The translations under genes and the position numbers were made by a program. A DNA stretch of 64,000 bases, from contig NZ_CP019067.1 in the NCBI RefSeq assembly GCF_001989615.1, forward strand, positions 992,001-1,056,000. The letters run 5' to 3'. The stretch is from Halorientalis sp. IM1011 (GTDB lineage Archaea > Halobacteriota > Halobacteria > Halobacteriales > Haloarculaceae). The notes beneath the pieces were generated by a model. The model was not told the origin of the DNA and ran no database searches. It saw nothing but the letters and a program-made list of their open reading frames with translations. Position 1 is the stretch's first letter; every line of letters starts with the position of its first letter. Shown piece by piece: positions 42,485 through 50,958 of this stretch.

Positions 42485-43588
42485 GTGACAGGCCAGGAGT
42501 TCGTCATCGGGCGCGGGCAGGACCTCGACGCTGGGCCGTCGGGCCGGCTGGGTGCCTATCGGGCACTCGACGGGAGCGAGGGGGCACCGCTGTATCTCGA
42601 TCTGGACAACCCCCACGCCATGCTGGTCGTCGGCAAGCGCGGGTACGGGAAGTCCTACACGCTGGGCGTCGTCGCGGAGTCGCTGGCGCGGGCCCACGGC
42701 GTCGCGCCGGTGATCGTCGACCCGATGGACGTGTTCACCACGCTCGCCGAGCCGACGCGGGGCGACGCGGAGCCGGTGCCCGCCGAAGTGATCGACGAGC
42801 CCGCAGTCGCGCCCTCCGCGCTGGATCCGCGGTCGTGGTGTGCGTTGCTGGGACTGCCGCCCGAGAGCGGGGCGGGTGGGCTCGTCTGGCAGGCCGCAGG
42901 CGAGGCCGACACGCTCGACGGAATGTACGCCCACATCGAGGCCACGGACGCGCCGGACGTGGACAAGCGGGCGGCGAGCAACCACGTCGACATGGCCGAC
43001 GAATGGGGCGTGTTCGACGCCGACGGGCTGACGGCCGCCGATCTGGCGGGGCCCGAGATCACGGTGATCGACGTCGCGGGGATGGACACCGACCCGATGA
43101 ACGCCGTGGCCCGGGGCATCGGCGAGGCGCTGTATCGGGCCCGCGAGACCGAGGCAATCGACCGCCTGCCGTGGCTGCTGATCGACGAGGCACACACCTT
43201 CTTCCAGGGGGTCGCCCAGTCGTCACTGGAGACGATCCTCACGCGTGGGCGTGCGCCCGGTGTCAGTCTCGTCATGGCGACCCAGCGGCCGAGTGCGGTG
43301 CCGGAGGTCGGCATCTCCCAGTCGGACGTGCTGGTCTCCCACCGGCTGACCTCCGAGGCGGACCTGGAGGCCCTGCAGGCGGCCCAGCCGACGTACATGA
43401 ACACCTCGCTCGCCGACGAGGACCGGATGCCCACCGAAACCGGCGAGGTCGTCATCGTCGACGACGCGACGGAGACGATCCACGCTGCCCGGATCCGGCG
43501 GCGGGACACCCCCCACGGCGGGGACAGTCCCAGCGCCAGCGACGTGGAGGTCGGCGGGTCGAGTGAGGACGCGGCGGGCGACGACTGA
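42485..43588 (+). CDS. HerA/DUF87-type ATPase of secretion cluster (367 aa)
   Basis: HerA/FtsK-superfamily ATPase: Walker A GKRGYGKS at residues 50-57, Walker B LLIDEAH with D234-E235, and a Q-rich sensor region ATQRPSAVPEVG. These enzymes form hexameric motors acting on DNA or protein. GTG at 42485 is the first start after the divergent promoter and is leaderless. It leads the rightward cluster of secretion genes; a role in assembling or powering the surface apparatus, rather than in DNA repair, is inferred because no NurA nuclease is nearby. Confidence 0.88.
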   Translation: MTGQEFVIGRGQDLDAGPSGRLGAYRALDGSEGAPLYLDLDNPHAMLVVGKRGYGKSYTLGVVAESLARAHGVAPVIVDPMDVFTTLAEPTRGDAEPVPAEVIDEPAVAPSALDPRSWCALLGLPPESGAGGLVWQAAGEADTLDGMYAHIEATDAPDVDKRAASNHVDMADEWGVFDADGLTAADLAGPEITVIDVAGMDTDPMNAVARGIGEALYRARETEAIDRLPWLLIDEAHTFFQGVAQSSLETILTRGRAPGVSLVMATQRPSAVPEVGISQSDVLVSHRLTSEADLEALQAAQPTYMNTSLADEDRMPTETGEVVIVDDATETIHAARIRRRDTPHGGDSPSASDVEVGGSSEDAAGDD

Positions 43589-43632
43589 CGGTCGGAGGAG
43601 CGCGGCCGGCCACCACGGTCGGCCGTTCTAGG

Positions 43633-43640
43633 TTTAAGTA
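43633..43640 (+). promoter_or_regulatory. Leaderless promoter box TTTAAGTA
   Basis: Box in GGTTTAAGTACGA, 30 bp from its first T to the ATG at 43663. The identical core TTTAAGTACGA recurs at 48821. Confidence 0.75.
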
Positions 43641-43662
43641 CGAAGGGGCGACCAAACGGGGC

Positions 43663-44424
43663 ATGACCGACATCGAGCGGATCGAACAGCGGCTCGCCGC
43701 CGTCGAGCGGACGGTCGTCGACGGCGATTTCGAGCTGGACGAACTCGCCGACGTGGCCGCGCTGGCCGAGGACGTCGAGCGGATCGAGTCGCGGCTCGAA
43801 GAGCTCGAACGCCGGGTCGCGGATCTGGAGGGGTCGGCCCAGGCGGTCGAGGGGTACGTCTCGAACATCGAGGCCGTCAACGACGACGTCGAGCGGCGGG
43901 CCGACGCCGCCATCGCGGCCGTCGACAGGCTGGAGCGCCGCGTCGACGAACTCGACGCGGAGACGCGGGCGGCCGCTGGCAGCGACGGTGCGACGGGGCC
44001 GGCGGAACACGGTGTTGGCGACGACGCGGCCGTGGGGGCGGCGGTCGATGCACCCCGGAGTGGCGACCCACATCCCGCGGCCGACGACCCGGCGGGAAGT
44101 AACGGGGGCCTGTTCGAGGATCCCCACGAGGTCGAGCGGACGGTCGACGACGTGATCGGGAGCGACGACGCCGACAGACGGCCCGGTGGCTCGAACGGCA
44201 CCACAGACAGGATAGAGTCAGGGAACTCCCAATCGAAGGGCAGGGCGGCCGATTCGGAGTCGGTCGCGTCGGCCGACCAGGAGAGCGTCGAGCGCAGTCT
44301 GTCGGACGCTGCTGGGGGGCCGGACGAGTCTTCCGACACGGGTGACCAGCAGTCCGACGCGGTTGCTGACGCTGACGACGACTCGGGCGGGTTGCTCGCC
44401 TCGCTGCGCTCGACGTTCTCGTGA
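43663..44424 (+). CDS. Coiled-coil protein of secretion cluster (253 aa)
   Basis: N-terminal 110 residues are a continuous coiled coil (IERIEQRLAAVERTV ... RIESRLEELERRVADLEG), followed by an acidic disordered region and a short hydrophobic end (GGLLASLRSTFS). No membrane segment. ATG at 43663 is leaderless. Its stop overlaps the next gene's GTG (GTGA). Likely a cytoplasmic organiser of the secretion ATPases; conserved in this haloarchaeal gene order as far as I recall, function untested. Confidence 0.8.
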   Translation: MTDIERIEQRLAAVERTVVDGDFELDELADVAALAEDVERIESRLEELERRVADLEGSAQAVEGYVSNIEAVNDDVERRADAAIAAVDRLERRVDELDAETRAAAGSDGATGPAEHGVGDDAAVGAAVDAPRSGDPHPAADDPAGSNGGLFEDPHEVERTVDDVIGSDDADRRPGGSNGTTDRIESGNSQSKGRAADSESVASADQESVERSLSDAAGGPDESSDTGDQQSDAVADADDDSGGLLASLRSTFS

Positions 44425-44873
44425 TCCGATACGTGCTGACCGTCCTGTTGACGGTCGCCATCCTGGGACTCGCGATGCCGGCCGTCGAGGACACGGCCGG
44501 CAAGCGGAGCGATCAGCAGATGGCCAATCAGGTCGCCGAGATCGAGCGGGCGGCGGTCTCGCTCGTCGAGAACGAGGAGCTCCCGCCGGAGGGGGAGCCG
44601 GGCGCTCGGCGGTCGATCACGCTCCGGTTCCCCGACGACGGGCTGCTCTCGCAGGCCGTCACGGACGTCGAGATCGAGCGTGTCCGGACGAACATGAGTG
44701 TCGTCCACTACAGGGTCGAGGGGCGACCCGGCGAGCAGGTCGTCGTCGACGCGCCGGTGGTCAACGCCGCGGGCAACGACGTCCGACTCGGCGGGACGGG
44801 CGAGAAGGAGTTCGTCCTGACCTACGAACGCAACGAGACGGGTGCGCCGACGGTCTTTCTGAAGCGCCGGTGA
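44421..44873 (+). CDS. Small single-pass membrane protein of secretion cluster (150 aa)
   Basis: N-terminal hydrophobic helix (VLTVLLTVAILGLAMPAV, residues 4-21), followed by KRSDQQMANQVAEIERAAVSLVENEELPPEG, a pseudopilin-like amphipathic helix, and a beta-rich end. GTG start overlaps the previous stop (GTGA), so translation is coupled. The layout resembles a minor pseudopilin without a classical processing site. Part of the 42485-55014 cluster. Confidence 0.75.
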   Translation: MIRYVLTVLLTVAILGLAMPAVEDTAGKRSDQQMANQVAEIERAAVSLVENEELPPEGEPGARRSITLRFPDDGLLSQAVTDVEIERVRTNMSVVHYRVEGRPGEQVVVDAPVVNAAGNDVRLGGTGEKEFVLTYERNETGAPTVFLKRR

Positions 44874-44905
44874 GGAACGGACTGCTGGGGGTGCCGGTGC
44901 CTAAT

Positions 44906-44913
44906 TTTAAACC
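44906..44913 (+). promoter_or_regulatory. Leaderless promoter box TTTAAACC
   Basis: Its first T is exactly 30 bp before the ATG at 44936; a separate transcription start for the TadA-type gene inside the cluster. Confidence 0.7.
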
Positions 44914-44935
44914 GGATCACGCAGCCACTCCCGGT

Positions 44936-46864
44936 ATGTCACAGAACGCATCCGGTTTCTCCATCGAGTCGCTCCTGGCCGACGCGGGGCTCGGTGGGCT
45001 GTTCGGGCTGGGGTCCGACGAGCCGGACCAGACGTGTTCCTGCCGGATGGCGTTCGACGACCGACTGCTGGCGGTCGACGCGACGGGCTGTGACGGCGAC
45101 CTCTCGGCGTCGACCGTCTGCCGGCGGGCGGTCGTCGAGGAACTCGTCGACCGGGACGCCGGGGGGATCGTCGTCGAATCGAACGGCCGGGAGTACCGCT
45201 ACGACGACGCCACCGTCGACCTGCTGTCGGCGGCCGGGCGGTTCGTCGACCTGCTGGGCGACCGCGACGAGCGACTGGCCGACGCCGCCGCGAGCGACCC
45301 GCTCGACGTGGCCGCGGAACTGGAGACACGGGTCGGCCCCGTCGCGGACGTGGGCGTCGAGTCGGGGTTGCTCGACGCCGCGGCGGCGATTCCGGACTAC
45401 GACGCGCTGGCTCCGGACGTGGGGCTTCGGATCGCCGACTACTACGTCGACCGGTCGGTCGGCGAGGACGCCCGCCTCGAAGGGGTCACGTCGCTGTCGA
45501 CGGGGAGCGAGGCGCGGATCTACCGGCGGGCCGACAGCGTGCCGCTGTACGCGCTCGATCCGGTCGATCTCACCCTCTCGCCGGCGGAACGGGAGATCCT
45601 GCTGGACGCCTACGAGGCCATCGCCGAGGGCCGCGTCGACGGCGACCGGGCGGCTTCGCGGGCGATCGAGCACGTCACCGACGGGCAGGTCGATCCCCTC
45701 CTGACCGCGATCCTGGCGAAACACACGAGCGGCTACGGCATCCTCGAAGACCTGTTCGCCGACGACCGCGTGACCGACGTGTACGTCACCTCGCCGGTGT
45801 CGGCCAATCCGCTCCGGGTCGTCGTCGACGGCCAGTCGATGACGACCAACGTCCACATGACCGAGAGCGGGGCGGAGGCGCTGGCCTCCCGCATCCGGCG
45901 GACCAGCGGCCGGGCGTTCTCCCGGGCGAGTCCGACCGTCGACGCGACCGCGGGGCTGGACAACGGGATCGATCTGCGGATCGCCGGGATCACCGACCCG
46001 GTCGCCGAGGGCGTCGCCTTCGCCTTCCGCGAGCAGGCCGACGATCAGTTCACACTCCCGTCGCTCGTGGCCAACGACACCATGTCCGCCGAGGTGGCGG
46101 CCTTCCTCTCGGTCGCCATCGAGCGCAACGCCGCGGCGCTGATCGCCGGGACCCGCGGGGCCGGGAAGACAACGCTGCTCGGGACCCTGCTGTACGAGTT
46201 GACGCCGGATACCAGAACCGTGGTCATCGAGGACACGCCGGAGTTGCCGGTCGATCCGCTCCAGTCGGTCGACCGTGACGTGCAGGCGCTGCGGACCGGA
46301 ACCGGCGATGGGCCGGAGATCACCGCCACGGAGGCCCTGCGGACGGCGTTGCGGCTCGGCGACGGGGCGCTGGTCGTCGGGGAGATCCGCGGCGAAGAGG
46401 CGCAGGTCCTCTACGAGGCGATGCGGGTCGGTGCCAACGCCAACGCGGTGCTGGGGACGATCCACGGTGACGGGGCCGACGAGGTGTACGAGCGGGTCGT
46501 CTCGGACCTGGGGGTGCCATCCTCCTCGTTCGGCGCGACCGACCTGGTGGTGACGGTCCAGGCCTACAGGACACCCGAGGGCCGGAAACGCCGACTGGCC
46601 CGCATCGAGGAGGTGATGGTCAGCGGGGAGGAGATCTGGTTCGAGCCGCTGTACGAGATCGAGGGGGAGCAGGCCCAGTCGACGGGCCGGATCGACCGCG
46701 GCGAGAGCCGCTTCGTCGACCGCCTCACCGGGCCGGGCGAGGACTACGCCGACATCAGGGCGGCCATCGACCGGCGGCGTCAGTTGCTGGCGGACCTGGC
46801 CGAGGACGGGCGGACCAGCCCCCGGGAGGTGGCGGCGGCCTACGCGGGCCGTGAGGACGCATGA
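44936..46864 (+). CDS. TadA/PilB-type secretion ATPase (642 aa)
   Basis: Type II/IV secretion hexameric ATPase that powers pilus-like assembly at the cytoplasmic face. Walker A GTRGAGKTT at 405-413, Asp box VIEDTPELP, Walker B ALVVGEIRGEE at 478-488, and the His-box TIHGDGADEVYERVV. The N-terminal 200 residues begin with a cysteine-rich part (QTCSCRMAFDD) that may bind metal. ATG at 44936 follows a leaderless promoter; the upstream frame is shadow sequence. Its last bases overlap the platform gene (ATGA). Confidence 0.94.
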   Translation: MSQNASGFSIESLLADAGLGGLFGLGSDEPDQTCSCRMAFDDRLLAVDATGCDGDLSASTVCRRAVVEELVDRDAGGIVVESNGREYRYDDATVDLLSAAGRFVDLLGDRDERLADAAASDPLDVAAELETRVGPVADVGVESGLLDAAAAIPDYDALAPDVGLRIADYYVDRSVGEDARLEGVTSLSTGSEARIYRRADSVPLYALDPVDLTLSPAEREILLDAYEAIAEGRVDGDRAASRAIEHVTDGQVDPLLTAILAKHTSGYGILEDLFADDRVTDVYVTSPVSANPLRVVVDGQSMTTNVHMTESGAEALASRIRRTSGRAFSRASPTVDATAGLDNGIDLRIAGITDPVAEGVAFAFREQADDQFTLPSLVANDTMSAEVAAFLSVAIERNAAALIAGTRGAGKTTLLGTLLYELTPDTRTVVIEDTPELPVDPLQSVDRDVQALRTGTGDGPEITATEALRTALRLGDGALVVGEIRGEEAQVLYEAMRVGANANAVLGTIHGDGADEVYERVVSDLGVPSSSFGATDLVVTVQAYRTPEGRKRRLARIEEVMVSGEEIWFEPLYEIEGEQAQSTGRIDRGESRFVDRLTGPGEDYADIRAAIDRRRQLLADLAEDGRTSPREVAAAYAGREDA

Positions 46865-48786
46865 GCTCACCGACGGCGAGCGACGCCGAGGAGGGCGGGG
46901 CGGACGGCATCGGCCGACGGGTACGGCGCCTGATCACGGACGAGGACGCCGCGGCCGCCGACGCCGCCGGTGCCGCCTCCCGGCGCGAACGCCGACGGCG
47001 ACGGCGCGCCCAGCGGTCACGGGACCCCATCGTCGAACTCTCGACCATCGTCCACGGACTGGCGAGCCTCTACCCCTACGAGGTGGAGACGAGCGACGAA
47101 CTCGCGGATTCGCTCTCCTTTCTCCAGTCCGAGTATCAGCCGGAGACGGTGGTCCGCGCGGGCTTCGGCGCGGGAATCCTGTCCGTGTTCCTGCTCGTGC
47201 CGCTGCTCCTGTCGCCGCTCCCGCTGCTGGCGGTGGGCGTTCTGATGGTGCTGTTCCCCCTCGGGATCATCCACGGGGTCCACTCCGCGCCGCACGTGCT
47301 CGCGGATTTCCGGCGAACACGGGCGCTCGGTGACACGCCGAACCTGATCGGCCGGGTAGTGTTGCGGATGCAGATTCAGCCGGCTACCGAGAACGCCGTC
47401 CGGTTCGCCGCCGAGACGGGACGGGGACCGCTGGCCGAGAGCCTCTCGGCCCACATCGACCGCTCCATCGGGACGCCGCGAACGGGGCTGACCTCCTTCG
47501 CCGACGAGTGGGCCGAGGAGTTCCCGGCGATCCGGCGGTCGGCGGCCCTGCTCGTGACCGCCCAGGACGCGCCGGAGGGCGAACGCGGCCGGACGCTGGA
47601 TCGGGCGCTCAGCGCGATTCTGGACGGCACGCGCAACCAGATGGCGGAGTTCACATCGGCGATCCAGGGGCCGACGACCGCGCTGTACGCCTTCGGCGTG
47701 ATGCTCCCGATGGCGCTCGTCGCGCTCATCCCGGCGGCGACGCTCGCGGGCTATCCCGTCTCGATCTGGGTGTTCGTGATCCTCTACAACCTCACCCTGC
47801 CGCTGCTCCTGCTGGCGGCCAGCGCCTGGCTGCTCACCCGGCGGCCCGTCGCCTTCCCGCCGCCGGCGGTCACCCGCGCCCACCCGGACGTCCCCGACCG
47901 GGTGACCAAGCCGCTCCTGATCGGCCTCCTCGTCGGTGGGTTCGCGTTCGGCCTGCTCGAATTCGGCGCGTTAGTGGGCCGACTCCCGCCGCTCGCGCCC
48001 GTCGCGTCCGTCCTCGAACCGGTGAGCTACCTCGCACCGATCGTCGGGTTCGGTCTCGGACTCGGAGCCTTCCTGCTCGCGGCCTACCGGCCGATCAAGG
48101 ACGTGCGGGACTACGTCCGGGACGTGGAGGAGCACCTCGTCGACGCGCTCTACCTCGTGGGCCGGCAGGTCGACGAGGACGAGGCCGTCGAGTCGGCCGT
48201 CGCCCACGCCGGCGACCGCGTCCCCGAGGAGACCGGCGAGGTGTTCGAAGACGCCGCTGGCATCCAGCGCCGCCTGCGAACGAGCGTCCACGAGGCCTTC
48301 CTCGGCGACTACGGCGCGCTCGAAGACATCCCGAGTCCGCGCGCCGAGGGAACCGCCTCCCTCCTCTCGATCGCTGCCGACGAGGGCCAGCCCGCCGGCC
48401 GTGCGATCGTCTCGATGGCCGACCACCTCGAAGAACTCCAGGAGGTCGAGGCGGAGACCAAGCGCTCGCTGGCGACGGTGACGGGGACGCTCGAACACAC
48501 GGCCTCCTTCTTCGCGCCCATGGTCGGCGGCGCGACGGTCGGGCTGGCAGCCGGGATGGTCGGCGAGGGCGCAGCGGCCGCCGACGTGGAGCCGATGCCG
48601 GTCGAACCGCTCGGGATCGTCGTCGGGATCTACGTCGTCACGCTGTGTTTCATCCTGACGGCGCTCTCGATCGGCCTCCGGCACGGACTGGACCGCTCGC
48701 TCGTCGGCTACCGGATCGGCCAGTCGCTGGTGGCCGCCATCCCGATCTATCTCTTCACGCTCTCGATCGTCGGCTCGATCATGTAG
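46861..48786 (+). CDS. TadC/GspF-type platform membrane protein (641 aa)
   Basis: Inner-membrane platform partner of the ATPase. Two GspF/T2SSF halves, each with an amphipathic helical part and three to four membrane helices (e.g. TTALYAFGVMLPMALVALIPAATLAGYP and the C-terminal TASFFAPMVGGATVGLAAGMVG, given in part). A cytoplasmic basic N-terminus (RRERRRRRRAQRSRD) precedes them. Translation coupled with the ATPase by ATGA overlap, as normal for tadA-tadC pairs. Confidence 0.92.
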   Translation: MSSPTASDAEEGGADGIGRRVRRLITDEDAAAADAAGAASRRERRRRRRAQRSRDPIVELSTIVHGLASLYPYEVETSDELADSLSFLQSEYQPETVVRAGFGAGILSVFLLVPLLLSPLPLLAVGVLMVLFPLGIIHGVHSAPHVLADFRRTRALGDTPNLIGRVVLRMQIQPATENAVRFAAETGRGPLAESLSAHIDRSIGTPRTGLTSFADEWAEEFPAIRRSAALLVTAQDAPEGERGRTLDRALSAILDGTRNQMAEFTSAIQGPTTALYAFGVMLPMALVALIPAATLAGYPVSIWVFVILYNLTLPLLLLAASAWLLTRRPVAFPPPAVTRAHPDVPDRVTKPLLIGLLVGGFAFGLLEFGALVGRLPPLAPVASVLEPVSYLAPIVGFGLGLGAFLLAAYRPIKDVRDYVRDVEEHLVDALYLVGRQVDEDEAVESAVAHAGDRVPEETGEVFEDAAGIQRRLRTSVHEAFLGDYGALEDIPSPRAEGTASLLSIAADEGQPAGRAIVSMADHLEELQEVEAETKRSLATVTGTLEHTASFFAPMVGGATVGLAAGMVGEGAAAADVEPMPVEPLGIVVGIYVVTLCFILTALSIGLRHGLDRSLVGYRIGQSLVAAIPIYLFTLSIVGSIM

Positions 48787-48820
48787 GGGCAGTATGACAA
48801 CCATCTGACCATCGCTTCGG

Positions 48821-48828
48821 TTTAAGTA
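48821..48828 (+). promoter_or_regulatory. Leaderless promoter box TTTAAGTA
   Basis: GGTTTAAGTACGA, same core as 43633; 30 bp from the first T to the ATG at 48851. Confidence 0.75.
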
Positions 48829-48850
48829 CGATCACGGGGCCAAGGGGGGT

Positions 48851-49372
48851 ATGGACTTCGAGGCACCGGCGGACGCCTGGTACGTGTTTCTCGGCGTGTC
48901 GCTGGTCAGCGTGGCCATGGCCGGCGTGGCGCTGGGGCTCCCGTCGGCGGTGCCGCCGGACGCGAACGCGGCGGCCAACACCGTCGACCGGGTGGCGGCG
49001 AGCACCCAGAACGCGAGCGCGAGCTACGACCACGACGCGGATCGGCTCTGGGTCGGCACGAAGCGGATCCGGATGGAAAGCGAGGACGGCGGCAGTGCCG
49101 AGGAGAGCATCTCGTTCGGTCAGATGGTCTTCGTCCGCCACGACGACGACGGGAAACTGACCGAGGTGCTCCACGGGGCCCCGCCGACCAAGGTGTACTC
49201 GGGAGCCTCGCCGGGTCCCAGAGACGCGTTTCAGGACGACATCGAGCATGCGAAATCCGAGATGAACGACGAAGCCAGAAACGACGAGCCGGACTGGTGG
49301 ACCGCCAACGGACAACTTCGCGTGCGGAAGGTCAACTGGAGGGGTGTCAGTGTTACGCTCGTCGACGGGTGA
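48851..49372 (+). CDS. Pseudopilin-like protein of secretion cluster (173 aa)
   Basis: Hydrophobic helix about residues 10-32 (WYVFLGVSLVSVAMAGVALGLPS) and an outer region with NTVDRVAAST and a beta-rich end (KVNWRGVSVTLVDG). N-terminus short and polar as in non-classical pseudopilins. Leaderless start at 48851. It overlaps the next gene by 29 nt in another frame. One of three adjacent similar proteins (with 49344 and 49956), presumably subunits of the assembled filament. Confidence 0.8.
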   Translation: MDFEAPADAWYVFLGVSLVSVAMAGVALGLPSAVPPDANAAANTVDRVAASTQNASASYDHDADRLWVGTKRIRMESEDGGSAEESISFGQMVFVRHDDDGKLTEVLHGAPPTKVYSGASPGPRDAFQDDIEHAKSEMNDEARNDEPDWWTANGQLRVRKVNWRGVSVTLVDG

Positions 49373-49826
49373 CCGGGGCCAGACCGAGCCGCTCGCGGCG
49401 CTGGTGGCCGTCTCTGTCATGGCGCTGGGACTGGCGCTGTACGGCGGCTACCTCTCGGACGTGTTGCCCGGCAACAGCGACCGACACGTCGAGAGCGCGA
49501 CCCAGGACCGTGTCTGGAACGAGATCCAGACCAACGGCGTGTTCGACGGGTCGACACGGATCGAGAACAGGCTGGTCGGAACGAGTGGCGACGCGACCGA
49601 CCTTCCGGAGGGGTACAACGTCTACGTCGCGGTGACGCGGGTCGGCGACGACGGCCGGACCGAGGTGGTGGACCACCACTACTTCGAGTCCGACAGTTCG
49701 CCGGCCGGCGACACTCCACCGGACGGCGTGCCCGACGTCGCGGACAACGCGAGTCGGCCCGTACCCGTCCGCGAGTCGCCCGGCGAGGTCGTTGGGGGAC
49801 AGCTCACGGTGTCAGTCTGGAGCTGA
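49344..49826 (+). CDS. Pseudopilin-like protein, DRGQTEPLAAL type (160 aa)
   Basis: The N-terminus STGDRGQTEPLAALVAVSVM is a typical haloarchaeal pseudopilin start: a hydrophilic leader ending in RGQTEPLA followed by a hydrophobic helix (about 18-38). The body is beta-rich (YNVYVAVTRVG) with an acidic, Pro-rich end. GTG at 49344 or 49350 fits; both overlap the previous gene. It is coupled to the previous gene and followed by the short uORF and the next pseudopilin-like gene. Confidence 0.8.
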   Translation: MSVLRSSTGDRGQTEPLAALVAVSVMALGLALYGGYLSDVLPGNSDRHVESATQDRVWNEIQTNGVFDGSTRIENRLVGTSGDATDLPEGYNVYVAVTRVGDDGRTEVVDHHYFESDSSPAGDTPPDGVPDVADNASRPVPVRESPGEVVGGQLTVSVWS

Positions 49827-49848
49827 ACCGCCCGCACGGCAGTCAAAG

Positions 49849-49856
49849 TTTAAATA
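49849..49856 (+). promoter_or_regulatory. Leaderless promoter box TTTAAATA
   Basis: First T is 30 bp before the ATG at 49879, the start of a 26-codon upstream ORF; the pseudopilin GTG follows 77 nt later. Confidence 0.7.
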
Positions 49857-49878
49857 ACATAACCGGAGCAAAGCGGGC

Positions 49879-49959
49879 ATGTTCGGATCGACGTCTCTCG
49901 AGTGCGTTCTCTCTCCGGAATCGAACTGCGTCGCTGCCGGTGGCCCGGTGGGGTGGTGA
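49879..49959 (+). CDS. 26-aa upstream ORF coupled to pseudopilin gene
   Basis: ATG at 49879 opens MFGSTSLECVLSPESN and ends at TGA 49957-49959. It sits exactly 30 bp after a TATA-like box, so it would be the first codon of a leaderless message. Its stop overlaps the GTG of the pseudopilin-like gene (GTGA), indicating translational coupling. It could be a regulatory leader peptide. A sequencing frameshift joining the two frames is the alternative, but the fused protein would have an unusual N-terminus. Confidence 0.5.
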   Translation: MFGSTSLECVLSPESNCVAAGGPVGW

Positions 49960-50957
49960 TCGCCGTGTCGGAGCCTCGATCCGACAGTCGCGAGCGCGCG
50001 ATCAGCACGGTGATGGACGTGTCGCTGGCCTTGCTCTTGATCAGCGCCAGCGTCGTGTTGATCGCCACGTCGCTGAACGAGGAGAGCGGGGCGACGACGC
50101 CGGACGCGGTGGCGGCCGACCAGACCGCCGAGACGCTGGCGGCGACCACGATGTCGGTCGAGTACTCCATCGAACCGGTCACGTCCCAGGACGAGTGGGA
50201 CGACGAAAACGTCGCGACGGACTTCGCCGACGAGTCGTTCAGACGGGTCAGCCAGGGCTCGGCGTCGGGCTTGCTCGCGGAAGCGGCGGTGGCCAACGTC
50301 GAGGTCGACGGCACTCGGTTGACGAAGGAAGGCCAGAACTTCGAGCCCGCCGTGGAGGCGAAGGTCCTGAACACGTTCCTCGGGGCGAACCAGAGCGTCT
50401 ACGTCGAGGCCGTCTGGCGGCCGTATCCCGAGTCCGCCATCGAGGGAATCGCCTCGGCCGGCGACCGACCGCCACGTGACACGTCGGTCAACACGGCCGT
50501 CCTCCGGGTCACGAGCGACGTGCCGTCGGTCGGCTCCGGGGCCGTGGAACGCGGCTATCGACTGAACGGCTTCGAGGGGGCGGCGGGACCGATCGCCGCC
50601 GCGGTCGTCCGGGGGCTGTACCCGCCGACGGAGATGCAACTCCTGCTCGAACGGCAGGGGTTCCACCGGGCGCTGGGGAAGTACCGGTACCAGCGGATGG
50701 CGACGGCCATCGAGGCCTCGGACGCCGCGACCGACGACTTCTCCTTCGAGAACGCGCAGGGCGTCTACTTCGGCGAGGCGACGGTCATCAGCCGGAACGG
50801 GGCGGACGCCCGCGCGGCCAACGCACAGCTCACCGACCAGCTCACGCAGATTATCGCCGCGGACATGGACGAGAAATACGACGACGACGCGACCGCCGAC
50901 GAACTCGGCGCGGACGTGGCGACCGGCGAGGTAGAGATCATCGTCAAGACGTGGTAA
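49956..50957 (+). CDS. Pseudopilin-like membrane protein (333 aa)
   Basis: Starts (GTG, VIAVSEPRSDSRERAISTVMD) with a basic, RERAIST-type lead-in and a membrane helix (VSLALLLISASVVLIATSL), the haloarchaeal pseudopilin pattern, then a soluble domain of about 290 residues. GTG at 49956 overlaps the uORF stop; the in-frame GTG at 49965 is another possible start. Stops 1 bp before the 1351-aa gene. Probably a large minor subunit of the filament. Confidence 0.75.
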   Translation: MIAVSEPRSDSRERAISTVMDVSLALLLISASVVLIATSLNEESGATTPDAVAADQTAETLAATTMSVEYSIEPVTSQDEWDDENVATDFADESFRRVSQGSASGLLAEAAVANVEVDGTRLTKEGQNFEPAVEAKVLNTFLGANQSVYVEAVWRPYPESAIEGIASAGDRPPRDTSVNTAVLRVTSDVPSVGSGAVERGYRLNGFEGAAGPIAAAVVRGLYPPTEMQLLLERQGFHRALGKYRYQRMATAIEASDAATDDFSFENAQGVYFGEATVISRNGADARAANAQLTDQLTQIIAADMDEKYDDDATADELGADVATGEVEIIVKTW

Positions 50958-50958
50958 G

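Noticed and set aside
44939-46870. 643-aa minus-strand ORF over the TadA gene
   Set aside because: Shadow of the TadA gene, whose Walker motifs are intact on the plus strand.
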